Shown here piece after piece: positions 26,530 to 33,787 of a stretch of DNA of 64,000 bases. The notes under the pieces were generated by a model. The model did not search any database. It worked only from the letters and a program-made list of their open reading frames with translations, and was not told the DNA's origin. The DNA lies in the NCBI RefSeq assembly GCF_900103325.1, contig NZ_FMXM01000024.1, positions 41,344 through 105,343 of the forward strand, given 5' to 3'. Each line of letters starts with the position of its first letter. Positions within the stretch are counted from its first letter, which is position 1. Both the position numbers and the translations under genes were made by a program. Source of the stretch: Mesorhizobium qingshengii (GTDB taxonomy: Bacteria > Pseudomonadota > Alphaproteobacteria > Rhizobiales > Rhizobiaceae).

Positions 26530-27024
26530 CTATATCGACGCGGCAATGTCCGCGATTGAGCGAAACAATATAAGAGGATCGCTCCTCGATGTGAGGAACC
26601 CTCGTCGCTTCCAGAAGGCAGCGGCCTCGTCATCCACGGCATTGACCATGAGTGCGCGGCCACCAACAAGGCTTGCCGCGGCGACACAGCGTTCAAGCGC
26701 GTGCTTGACTAGGCCTGTGCCGATGCCACGACCTGCCCAGCCTATGTCAGTCGCGAGCTGGCCCAACAACAAGCAAGGAACAGTATCGGGAGGCTGGCCG
26801 GTACGAATCGAGCGCCGTAGGACATTTGGGACGATGGCAGTCGGCGCGAGACCATAGTAGCCGACGACGCGGCTCGCTTCATGGACAACAAGAACGGCAG
26901 TGAAACCCTTCTCTTGGTTCGAAAGCGCGCGAGCCTTGAGCCAGTGGTCCAGAGCGGGCTTGCCGCAGTTGAACTCAGAGACACCATGAGCCGCCGTGAG
27001 CGGTTCAGGAACCGAGAGCGCCAA
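26530..27024 (-). CDS. GNAT acetyltransferase toxin (TacT/AtaT-like)
   Basis: A 164-aa GNAT protein. LLLGQLATDIGWAGRGIGTGLVKHALERCVAAA holds the acetyl-CoA pyrophosphate loop (GWAGRGIG), and the start VPEPLTAAHGVSEFNCGKPALDHWLKARAL is the usual TacT N-terminus. Toxins of this family acetylate the amino group of charged tRNAs and block translation. It follows a DUF1778 antitoxin gene with a 3-nt gap, the standard order. A decayed relative lies at 7284-7660. Confidence 0.87.
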   Translation of the reverse strand: MALSVPEPLTAAHGVSEFNCGKPALDHWLKARALSNQEKGFTAVLVVHEASRVVGYYGLAPTAIVPNVLRRSIRTGQPPDTVPCLLLGQLATDIGWAGRGIGTGLVKHALERCVAAASLVGGRALMVNAVDDEAAAFWKRRGFLTSRSDPLILFRSIADIAASI

Positions 27025-27027
27025 GGC

Positions 27028-27327
27028 TCAGCCTCTTGGAACGTAGCCAGGCTCCCAAGGCGCCGGACGCTTTATCAGTTCGACCATCTCCGGCACAACC
27101 GTGGCAGGCGCGGATAGGATCGCCATGAACTCAGTGAATCCATTCGCGCTCATACGGATCAGCCTGTTTTCCATCAGCACGTCCTCCGCCGCTCGGACAG
27201 CCGCTTCGCGGACAAAATCCGTGCGCGACCGCCCGCGTAGTCCGGCGGCGCGATCGATCATCGCGATATCCGCCTCTGGAAGGCGCATCGAAATGGGGTG
27301 TTCCTTACGTTCAGCGTTCGCAGCCAT
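27028..27327 (-). CDS. DUF1778 ribbon-helix-helix antitoxin (TacA-like)
   Basis: A 99-aa protein. ERKEHPISMRLPEADIAMIDRAAGLRGRSRTDFVREAAVRAAEDVL is the RHH DNA-binding domain, and the C-terminal tail (FTEFMAILSAPATVVPEMVELIKRPAPWE) binds and neutralises the GNAT toxin. Antitoxin first, toxin second, with autoregulation of the operon by the RHH domain, is the known design. The upstream region up to 27360 is AT-rich and should hold the promoter. Confidence 0.87.
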   Translation of the reverse strand: MAANAERKEHPISMRLPEADIAMIDRAAGLRGRSRTDFVREAAVRAAEDVLMENRLIRMSANGFTEFMAILSAPATVVPEMVELIKRPAPWEPGYVPRG

Positions 27328-27368
27328 GTCGGCCTCCTCACCCGCTAGCTAACAAATCGTAGTGCAAA

Positions 27369-27612
27369 TTACAATACCGGCTTTTCAAAGGCAGACCCGG
27401 AGGACATCCGCAGCGATGCCTCGATCTGGCCACCGCAGTAGGCATCTCCATAGTCTCCTCGCTTTGGCCGCCAGATTGGCCAACGGCGGCAGATCAGCGA
27501 CGCTCCGCGTCAGCGGTCGGCCATGGTCGACCACTGGGTGGCCGCCACGACGTCGGCAATACCCGGTGACTCGCCGCCCAAGAGGAAGCCGGAGCGCGCC
27601 TTCACGCCGTGG
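27369..27612 (-). pseudogene. C-terminal remnant of a glutathione S-transferase-like gene
   Basis: The minus strand reads ARSGFLLGGESPGIADVVAATQWSTMADR then a stop. Another frame continues LPPLANLAAKARR and the first frame again gives GDYGDAYCGGQIEASLR before TAA at 27371. These blocks in this order are the C-terminal helices of a glutathione S-transferase. About 20 residues between MADR and LPPL are missing and at least two frame changes occur. The N-terminal thioredoxin-like domain is absent. It is a dead gene fragment. Confidence 0.65.
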
Positions 27613-27820
27613 GCGGCGCCCGATCTCTTCCCAGAACAACATTCTTCAGGCGGGGGACGAAGTCACGCCAGCGTTTTTCCGTTCACATCTAACGGCCGCC
27701 AGGTAGGGTGATCTCCAAGCGGAGAAGTTAACGGCAGCCTTGACCGGCAGCGCCGCCAGTGACCTACTTGATCACCAAAAGGGCAAAATATCGGCTAATC
27801 GGATTGGTGGAAGCGAGCGA

Positions 27821-28192
27821 ATGGACATTCGGTCAACACTCATTGAACTATGCGACGCCTTCAACGCCCACGATCTCGATCGCATAATGTCCTATTTCGC
27901 CGACGATTGCGTGCTGGAGATGCCGAGGGGAAGCCAGCCATGGGGTTCCCGCTTCGAAGGCAAGGAAAATGTTCGAGCGGCTCTGGCCACTCGCTTTGAA
28001 GGCTTGCCAGATGTTCACTACGGCAACGGCGAGCACTTCGTAGATGCAGAGGCCGGCACCGGCATCTCCAAATGGCTTCTCACGGGCACCGCTTCCGACG
28101 GTGCGAGAAAAGAAGTCCGTGGTTGCGACTTTTACGCATTTCGCGAGGGCAAAGTGATCCGCAAGGATTCGTACTGGAAAATCGTCGAGTAA
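27821..28192 (+). CDS. SnoaL/NTF2-like protein
   Basis: A 123-aa protein from the ATG at 27821; the frame is open further upstream, but family members start here with DIRSTLIELCDAFNAHDLDRIMSYFADDCVLEMPRG. The cone-shaped NTF2 fold is supported by the helical start and the ending REVRGCDFYAFREGKVIRKDSYWKIVE. Members range from ketosteroid isomerase-like enzymes to carriers, so a substrate cannot be given. It has no operon partner; IS3 remnants follow downstream. Confidence 0.78.
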   Translation: MDIRSTLIELCDAFNAHDLDRIMSYFADDCVLEMPRGSQPWGSRFEGKENVRAALATRFEGLPDVHYGNGEHFVDAEAGTGISKWLLTGTASDGARKEVRGCDFYAFREGKVIRKDSYWKIVE

Positions 28193-28308
28193 GAGCTAAG
28201 CACTCCCCACTCGGTGGATCGCGCAACTGTTGCTCAGTTCCGACAATGTGCACTGGCCTTCCGACGTGCGGATACAGATAGAGCGTCCGTGCTTATAAGT
28301 TAGCCTCA

Positions 28309-28455
28309 CGTTTTGAGCCGGCGTGAATCCGGTTGCAAACTCATTCGGGCTGAGCCCGTCAAGCTCGTGTGCTGGCGGTTAGCGTTGTGGTCAATCCTCC
28401 ATTCTTCGATGGCGTCGCGTGCATGACGATAGCGGTGTCGCTGGCAACTTGCTGT
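28309..28455 (-). mobile_element. IS3-family transposase C-terminal remnant
   Basis: The minus strand reads ARDAIEEWRIDHNANRQHTSLTG and, after a one-base frameshift, LSPNEFATGFTPAQN. The W-R-x-D-x-N-x-x-R-x-H-x-S-L-x-G-L-x-P-x-E-F/Y-A pattern is the conserved C-terminal end of IS3-family OrfB transposases, after the DDE glutamate. No catalytic core or terminal inverted repeats were found nearby. Confidence 0.7.
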
Positions 28456-28611
28456 TGAGGAAATGGCGCGCGCTGGCCGAAATCGCCTGCATTCACAGCC
28501 GGCCGGAGCTACGCGCTCGATGAATGACGAGGCACTTGGAGCTGTTGCAGGGACCGGACCTGAGGTCTCCAAATGATCGTCGCGGCGACCTACCCTTAGC
28601 ACCTCGCTTGC

Positions 28612-28639
28612 TTGACAACGGTGTGCAAAGCAGTAGTTT
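28612..28639 (+). promoter_or_regulatory. Candidate promoter of the cupin-TetR operon
   Basis: TTGACA (28612-28617) matches the -35 consensus and TAGTTT (28634-28639) is a weak -10 at 16 bp. The palindromic operator begins 9 bp downstream of the -10. Confidence 0.45.
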
Positions 28640-28648
28640 TCCGGATGT

Positions 28649-28666
28649 AGACCGACCGGTCGGTCT
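28649..28666. promoter_or_regulatory. Perfect 18-bp palindrome, probable TetR-family operator
   Basis: AGACCGACCGGTCGGTCT is its own reverse complement. It lies between the candidate promoter and the cupin ATG (28689), where a bound repressor would block transcription start. Palindromes with AGACC/GGTCT half-sites are known for NemR/AcuR-type TetR regulators. The TetR gene in the same operon (29089) is the likely binder. Confidence 0.7.
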
Positions 28667-28688
28667 GCATCTGAATGGGAGGACCATC

Positions 28689-29075
28689 ATGCACATCGCC
28701 AAGGAAAAGATAGATGTCAGGCTTGAACTGCCGGGAGCCGTCGTCCGACAGCACACTGGATTCGGAGACGTCAGCGGATACGGCAAGATCAGCGGAGAAT
28801 ACTTCAGCCTAGCCGCAGGGGTGGACACATCTCCGCTGTTTCAGGGATTGGAGGGCAACATGTGCCAATGTCCGCACTGGGGCTACGTGCTGTGTGGCCA
28901 GATCACGACGACGGACGTGTCCGGCCACAAGGAAACGGTGAAAACGAACGACTTGTTTTACTGGCCTCCCGGACACAATGTGCACGTCGACGAGGAAGCG
29001 GAGATCGTGATGTTCAGCCCACAGCATGAGCACAGCCACGTCATAGACCACATGATCGCGCGGGCGACAGGCTGA
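28689..29075 (+). CDS. Cupin-fold protein
   Basis: A 128-aa protein from the ATG at 28689, preceded by GGGAGG. The single cupin barrel is indicated by CPHWGYVLCGQITTTDVSGHKETVKTNDLFYWPPGHNVHVDEEAEIVMFSPQHEHSHV. His residues at the usual cupin motif positions (PHWG, GHNVHV) could bind a metal. It is 13 bp upstream of a TetR gene and shares its promoter and palindromic operator. Such pairs often respond to reactive or aromatic small molecules; the ligand here is unknown. Confidence 0.75.
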   Translation: MHIAKEKIDVRLELPGAVVRQHTGFGDVSGYGKISGEYFSLAAGVDTSPLFQGLEGNMCQCPHWGYVLCGQITTTDVSGHKETVKTNDLFYWPPGHNVHVDEEAEIVMFSPQHEHSHVIDHMIARATG

Positions 29076-29088
29076 GGATCAAAGCTGA

Positions 29089-29691
29089 ATGCAGGCCGAA
29101 ACAAAGCGGACAACTCCGCTCAAAGAGCGGATGATCGCCGAGGGCCTGCGCATGCTGCTCGAGCATGGCTACAATGGTCTTGGCGTTCAGGCCGTGCTCG
29201 ATGCGACTGGAAGCCCGAAGGGCTCCTTCTATCATCATTTCAGGAGCAAGGAAGACTTCGCTCTCGCGGTGGTCGACGCCTACATTGCCAACGTGCACGC
29301 GCTTCTCGAGGAATGCGTGAATGATCACACAAGGCCACCGCTCGACCGTATCCGCCTGTTCTTCGAAACCGTCGAGCAGTCTTATCGTGAGGAAGGCTAT
29401 CTCGGCTGCCTGATGGGTGGCCTGGGCCAAGAATTGTCGGGCGTCAGCGACGTCTTCCGCCGCAAGATCGACTGGTGCTTTTCCTCGATAGCCGAACGGC
29501 TGACGGTCGCCCTTGAAGACGCGCGCAAGTCGGGCACTATTCGCGGCGACTCGGATTCGCGTCACCTCGCCAACCTTCTTGTGGATTGTTGGGAAGGCGC
29601 TGCCCTTCGTAGCCGGCTGAAACGCAGTCCGGCCTCGCTCCAGGCGATGCTCGAATTTTTCTTCTCCTCGGTGACCAGCAGCGGCTACTAA
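29089..29691 (+). CDS. TetR/AcrR family regulator (NemR/AcuR-like)
   Basis: A 200-aa protein. The N-terminal HTH (PLKERMIAEGLRMLLEHGYNGLGVQAVLDATGSPKGSFYHHFRSKEDFALAVVDAY) is complete. The C-terminal ligand domain contains EEGYLGCLMGGLGQELS and CWEGAALRSRLKRSPASLQAMLEFFF, as in NemR/AcuR-like repressors, where cysteines such as the one in GCLMGG can sense electrophiles. It probably represses its own operon through the palindrome at 28649-28666. Confidence 0.85.
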   Translation: MQAETKRTTPLKERMIAEGLRMLLEHGYNGLGVQAVLDATGSPKGSFYHHFRSKEDFALAVVDAYIANVHALLEECVNDHTRPPLDRIRLFFETVEQSYREEGYLGCLMGGLGQELSGVSDVFRRKIDWCFSSIAERLTVALEDARKSGTIRGDSDSRHLANLLVDCWEGAALRSRLKRSPASLQAMLEFFFSSVTSSGY

Positions 29692-30098
29692 GCGGCCGCC
29701 GCTTCGCGAGGGAGGATAGGCGACACCGCCTCGAACTCTTTGAGGGCCGTCCTGCGCTCTCCTGCCGTCCCTTGCGCGCAAATAAAGGAGAGCAGGTTGC
29801 GCTTCCAGGAGGTCCTGATCGCGGTTGATGACGATCCGATCGCGGCCCCCTGCCGCCGAGGTGGGCGTGGACCTGGCGCGCTCCCTCCATGTCCCGATCG
29901 CGTTGATTCATATCCGGCACGTCATTGATGGCTGACTTCCGCGCCCGGTTGCCTCCAGGAACGCTCGCGCTGCAGTTCCTACAGGAAGGGGTCCCGGGAG
30001 CGGAGATCGTCAAGGCCGCCGCGGCATCACGCGAGCCCTGGTGGGCAGCGTTGCGGAGGCGGCTAGGGTGTCATTTCGCCCCCTACCGGAACTGACCT
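29692..30098. other. About 400 bp of gene debris
   Basis: No intact gene. On the minus strand a short tail-like frame ending near 29690 (LLSFICAQGTAGERRTALKEFEAVSPILPREA) looks like a real protein C-terminus but was not recognised. On the plus strand 29925-30090 contains another short frame (MADFRARLPPGTLALQFLQEG). The region ends at direct-repeat copy 2. Confidence 0.4.
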
Positions 30099-30249
30099 CT
30101 ATGAAGTCTTCTGGCAATCCAGCTGCCAGCCCCGATTTGACGGCCGTTGTCCGATAGCCAGATCAAAGCCCGCTCTCGCGCGCGATCGCGGGGGCTAGCC
30201 CGTCGATACGCAAGGCTGGTGAGCATTGCCGAGAAGCTCGACAGTTTCG
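30099..30249. repeat. 151-bp direct repeat, copy 2 (includes the anti-sigma gene end)
   Basis: Matches 26245-26394 in the same orientation. The right 55 bp code for the last residues of the anti-sigma factor and its stop (30195-30197); the left 96 bp are its downstream flank. This copy is the probable original because it is continuous with the intact gene. Confidence 0.88.
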
Positions 30250-30974
30250 GTATCAGGCCGGCCATGGGTATCGGTGATCTGGCGGAGCGCGCCTGCGATC
30301 ATGGCGAAGCGGGACTCATTCATGCGCCGCGAAATCAGCAGATATCGCGCGCCGGATGCCTTCCAACTGGCCATGTCGACACTGTTGGAGAGGTCGAGCT
30401 CGAGCCCGCCCGTGCCGCCAATCTCGCTCCAGGAGAAGAGGCTCAGATGGCAGCCATGCACCCCGACATAACCAAAGTGGCGTGCGACATGCTTGCCAAT
30501 CGCGACCCTGGGTTCGGCGAGCTGCAGGAACAGGCCCGCGCTGTCGAGCCGCGGCGCATCGAAATCCGCGACGGGACGGGCTGCTTCCGGCTTGGCGGCC
30601 TGCGCGGACCAACTGTCGTAGAGCCCGAGCGCGTCCGCGAGGGTCGCACCCTCGGCGAGGGGCGGACCGTGGTGATCCCGCTCGTGCCACGAGATGGCAC
30701 CGACCAGGATGAAGGCGAGGAGGCAGGCGGCGGCGACCCAGATGAGGCCCGCTAGGCGCCGCTCCGCCGTCTTCGGAGGCGAAACAACGAGCACGCCGGC
30801 CGGTTCCGCAAAACCCGCAACGGCGTATTTCAGGGCGGAGAGCTTCTCGATCTGCAGCGCGACGTGGCGGTCGCTCTCGGCAAGGCGCGCCATCAGCGCC
30901 ATTTCGCGCGCGGGCAGCTCGCCGTCGACATAGGCGCTCAGCGTATCGAAGTCGGGCATCTCGTCGGTCATCAC
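30195..30974 (-). CDS. Membrane-anchored anti-sigma factor
   Basis: A 259-aa protein. The N-terminal segment (TLSAYVDGELPAREMALMARLAESDRHVALQIEKLSALKYAVAG) is the sigma-binding helical domain. A single membrane segment (LIWVAAACLLAFILVGAIS, about residues 76-94) follows, then a periplasmic domain. The ATG overlaps the sigma gene stop (ATGA). It should hold the ECF sigma factor inactive until a signal, in this context plausibly sulfite or thiosulfate, is perceived. Its 3' end is duplicated at 26245-26394. Confidence 0.83.
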   Translation of the reverse strand: MMTDEMPDFDTLSAYVDGELPAREMALMARLAESDRHVALQIEKLSALKYAVAGFAEPAGVLVVSPPKTAERRLAGLIWVAAACLLAFILVGAISWHERDHHGPPLAEGATLADALGLYDSWSAQAAKPEAARPVADFDAPRLDSAGLFLQLAEPRVAIGKHVARHFGYVGVHGCHLSLFSWSEIGGTGGLELDLSNSVDMASWKASGARYLLISRRMNESRFAMIAGALRQITDTHGRPDTETVELLGNAHQPCVSTG

Positions 30975-31510
30975 CTTTGCGCCGTTCCTCTTCTGGGAAG
31001 CATCTCAACAGCACTATCCGTAAGCATCGAGGAGAGCGCCCGCCGGGCGCGACTTACCCGACTCATCACCGTGCCTGGCGGGATGCCGAGGACGAGCGCG
31101 GCCTCGCCATAGCCGAACCCCGCGATATCGACCAGCGACAGCACGTCACGATGCTCCTCGGACAGCCGCGCGAACGCCTGGCGCACGGCAAGGGCATTCA
31201 CCAGCACCGATTCCAACCCGACCGGCTGCATCGCAACCTCCGCGAGAAGGTCCATCGCCTCGTCCACCGCGACCTTGCGCCGCTCGCGGCGGACGCGATC
31301 GATCCAGAGGTTGCGCAAGGTCGTGAACAGGAACGCGCGGAATGCGGGTTCGCTTTCAGGCAAGGATGGCGCAATCAGAGCGCGCGCCACGCAGTCCTGC
31401 AAAAGGTCACGCGCCGTCTCCCGATCGCGCGAAAGCGCCATCGCATAGCCCATGAGGCGGTCCTGGCACGCCTGCAGCCTCCGGGCGAAAATTGCGTCAG
31501 CTGTCAACAC
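30971..31510 (-). CDS. ECF RNA polymerase sigma factor
   Basis: A 179-aa sigma factor with a GTG start. Region 2 (CQDRLMGYAMALSRDRETARDLLQDCVARALI...FRAFLFTTLRNLWIDRVRRERR) and region 4 (LSEEHRDVLSLVDIAGFGYGEAALVLGIPPGTVMSRVSRARRAL) are both complete. It is followed by its anti-sigma gene and preceded, 52 bp away, by the sulfite dehydrogenase genes on the same strand. In Sinorhizobium meliloti paired ECF factors RpoE1/RpoE4 control sulfite oxidation, which supports the same wiring here. Confidence 0.88.
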   Translation of the reverse strand: MLTADAIFARRLQACQDRLMGYAMALSRDRETARDLLQDCVARALIAPSLPESEPAFRAFLFTTLRNLWIDRVRRERRKVAVDEAMDLLAEVAMQPVGLESVLVNALAVRQAFARLSEEHRDVLSLVDIAGFGYGEAALVLGIPPGTVMSRVSRARRALSSMLTDSAVEMLPRRGTAQR

Positions 31511-31562
31511 GCGTTCGCGCTGGATACTCCCTCGATTTCCGCTGTTCGCAGATGGCCATCGA

Positions 31563-31862
31563 TCAATAGTTCGCTGCGAGATACTTGGCTATGGCGTCAA
31601 CCGCGGACGGGTCGATCGAGGCACCATAGACCTTGATCATCTTGTTCGCTTCCGCCGTCCAGAACTTTTCGCCCTGTCGAGACGGTTGGGTAGCGATGTA
31701 GTCAGACGAATGGCAGGCGCTGCAATTGGTCTGCACCGCTTCCACCCCAGGAGCGTCCTTGAAGTGCGCGGTCTCGTCGGGCAGCTTGTAGGTCATGGGC
31801 TCCCCACTGGCGAGACCGGTCATGGCTGCGCCAAAGAGGATTGCTGCAATGGTCTTGTTCAT
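31563..31862 (-). CDS. sorB: c-type cytochrome subunit of sulfite dehydrogenase (SorB-like)
   Basis: A 99-aa precursor starting at the ATG at 31862 behind GGAGGAAC. It has an N-terminal signal peptide (MNKTIAAILFGAAMTGLASG) and one heme-binding motif CSACH (around residues 47-51). Met and the helical C-terminus (DPSAVDAIAKYLAANY) fit small class I cytochromes. It lies 11 bp after the SorA-like gene and would accept electrons from the Mo centre in the periplasm. Confidence 0.82.
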   Translation of the reverse strand: MNKTIAAILFGAAMTGLASGEPMTYKLPDETAHFKDAPGVEAVQTNCSACHSSDYIATQPSRQGEKFWTAEANKMIKVYGASIDPSAVDAIAKYLAANY

Positions 31863-31873
31863 TTGTTCCTCCC

Positions 31874-33085
31874 TCAGGCAGCCGTGACGTGGGTCTGTTC
31901 GACGACGTTTCGCATGTAGCCGGACGGGTTCCACAGTGGCCTCGCGGGCTGCGACTGGCCGATGCGATTGACCGCCCGGACCATCAGGACGTGATCGCCC
32001 TTCGCAAGCTTGACTTTTGCCGTCCATCCCCGGAACGAATATCTGCCGAGGTCCTTGCCGAGCGTCGCCTCCCGCCAGGTCTTGCCGCCGTCGCTCGAGA
32101 TGTCGACTTCGGTTATCCCGTAACCGCCGTCGAAGGCGAAGCCGCGCAATTCGACGTCCTTGTTAGCCGGCAGCTTGTGGCCATCCATTACACTGGTGAT
32201 GAAAGAGCGGACGTCGAAGCGATCGATCGGGGTCGTCGATGACGGAGCGGTACCCGGCTCGATACAGGCGCAGGCATTGTTTGGGATGCGATAGGCGGTC
32301 TTCATCCAGAAGTTCTCAAGGGGCTTCTCGAGAATGGTCACCTGTTGCAGATGCTTTACCCAATAGGTCCCGTAATAGCCCGGGACGATGAGACGAACCG
32401 GAAAGCCGTTCAGCCAAGGCAGGTCCTCGCCGTTCATCTGGTAGGCGATCATCACCTCACCGTCACGGGCGTGGTCGATGTTCAGCGCCTTGGCGAAATC
32501 CGGAGTGGCGGGATCGACCGGCCCATCCATGCCGTCGAACTGAACCTGAACCGCAGTCGCCTTCACAGCGGCCTTGTCGAGGATGGCCTTGAGCGGCACC
32601 CCTTTCCAGCGGGCGTTGCCCATGGCGCCGTTCGCAAGCTGGCCGCCTGCCACGCGCGGGTCGAACAGTCCGCGGCTGTTGCCCGAACACTGGTTTACGG
32701 CAACCAGTTCGAGCGGCTCGTAGTCGGATTTCAGCTGGTCTAGGCTGAGCGAAAATGGTTTTTCGACCGCGCCGGCTATCTTGACGACGTATTTTGCCGG
32801 GTCGATCTCGGTCGGGATGCCAGCCAGATGATAGCGCACGAAGAAGGCATCGTTTGGCGTGATGATGTTCTCGTCGAACACGCTGAAGGGCGTTTCAAGC
32901 TGCGGCGGGCGCTGCGTGAGCACGATCAGCTCGCGCTTGCCTGGGTATTTCATCATCGGTCGCTCGCCGTTGCCGATAGGCAAGGTCGCCATGTCGGCTG
33001 CCAGTGCGGGGCGCAAGAAGGTGGCGGCTCCGATCGAGGCTGCTGCCCAACCGGAGGAGCGCAGAAGGTCGCGTCTGTTGATCAT
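31874..33085 (-). CDS. sorA: Periplasmic molybdopterin sulfite dehydrogenase (SorA-like)
   Basis: A 403-aa precursor. The start at 33085 is chosen because GGAGGAAC precedes it and the protein then opens with a twin-arginine signal (INRRDLLRSSGWAAASIGAATFLRPALA). The Mo-ligand cysteine is in VAVNQCSGNSRGLF. The C-terminal dimerisation domain (YGITEVDISSDGGKTWREA...VRAVNRIGQSQPARPLWNPSGYMRNVVE) is typical of sulfite oxidases. It oxidises sulfite to sulfate and passes electrons to the co-encoded cytochrome. The operon probably responds to the adjacent ECF sigma factor. Confidence 0.87.
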   Translation of the reverse strand: MINRRDLLRSSGWAAASIGAATFLRPALAADMATLPIGNGERPMMKYPGKRELIVLTQRPPQLETPFSVFDENIITPNDAFFVRYHLAGIPTEIDPAKYVVKIAGAVEKPFSLSLDQLKSDYEPLELVAVNQCSGNSRGLFDPRVAGGQLANGAMGNARWKGVPLKAILDKAAVKATAVQVQFDGMDGPVDPATPDFAKALNIDHARDGEVMIAYQMNGEDLPWLNGFPVRLIVPGYYGTYWVKHLQQVTILEKPLENFWMKTAYRIPNNACACIEPGTAPSSTTPIDRFDVRSFITSVMDGHKLPANKDVELRGFAFDGGYGITEVDISSDGGKTWREATLGKDLGRYSFRGWTAKVKLAKGDHVLMVRAVNRIGQSQPARPLWNPSGYMRNVVEQTHVTAA

Positions 33086-33109
33086 GTGTTCCTCCCTGAT
33101 CGATGGAGA

Positions 33110-33136
33110 AGACGTGCCACAGAGCCGGTTTATTCC
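33110..33136 (-). promoter_or_regulatory. Candidate ECF promoter upstream of sorA
   Basis: On the minus strand GGAATAA (33136-33130) is followed after 15 bp by CGTCT (33114-33110). A GGAAT-type -35 with a CGTC-type -10 is the general ECF promoter pattern. The predicted start near 33103 leaves an 18-nt leader containing the ribosome-binding site. Confidence 0.4.
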
Positions 33137-33787
33137 AGGGGCCCTCAAACAAATTCAGGCGGCGAAAGTTGCTGAGAGATCGGAAGCGGCTGTGCCGGGT
33201 CGAACGGGTTCCTCGGTCGTCGGCGAGCTGCGCTCACGGCATCACTTGCAGATGGGGGAACTGAAGGCAGCCAAGCTGCTGAAGCGGCCGCGAGGCCGGG
33301 CGGTTATTGCCGAGGTTCTCGACAGATTGAAGGGCGCCCCCAATTACCCCCTGTCAGCATAGCGCCGTACGCACGACGGGACGCGGGACCGACTGTGCCC
33401 GTACGGCGCTGTCCGTACGGGCTGCCACTATGATGGAATTGTGCGTTCGAAACATCGGCGATTTCGCGGCGCCAATCCTGAAGAAGCTTTTGGGCCGAAA
33501 GCCGAATGACAGCTTCGCGACTTCGGAATGGCGATAGCGGACGTTTCGCATGGGAGGCTTGGAAGTCTCGACCTGACCCTCGGGATCCGGGGCTGTCGGA
33601 CCAGACGACATGCCAATTCAACGGAATTGGTGGGCCTACGCTTGCTCAGCCAGCGACCCGAGTAGGCAGCAAAGCGCTTGCCTATTTGGTATGCTGGTAT
33701 AATATGTACCTGACATAGCGTGTTCCCGAGGGTTCCGCTGTGCTCGTATGGCAAGCCAAGCCGATCGTGTTTTTGGGAGGAAATACC
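33137..33787. other. Intergenic region between sorA and the sugar transporter operon
   Basis: About 650 bp with no convincing gene on either strand. It contains a perfect hairpin CCCGTACGG (33398-33406) / CCGTACGGG (33413-33421) with a 6-nt loop and, near its right end, the operator-like element at 33686-33711. Confidence 0.55.
33686..33711. promoter_or_regulatory. TGGTATAAT element 1, operator/promoter of the first sugar ABC operon
   Basis: CTGGTATAATATGTACCTG begins at 33694; a second TTGGTAT lies 8 bp upstream. It contains the shared element CTGGTATAAT, also found at 38437, 39443 and 47675 in the opposite orientation. TGGTATAAT also reads as an extended -10 (TGnTATAAT). TGGTA...TACC symmetry fits a GntR/FadR-type dimer site. 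Confidence 0.6.

Noticed and set aside
29692..30098. Possible gene on either strand
   Set aside because: Frames are short, lack ribosome-binding sites and show no recognisable family.
26245..30249. Direct repeats as IS ends or attachment sites
   Set aside because: They contain the end of the anti-sigma gene and no integrase or tRNA gene is nearby, so a segmental duplication explains them better.
33398..33421. CCCGTACGG hairpin as a transcription terminator
   Set aside because: No T-tract on either side and no gene ends close by, so only an inverted repeat is reported.
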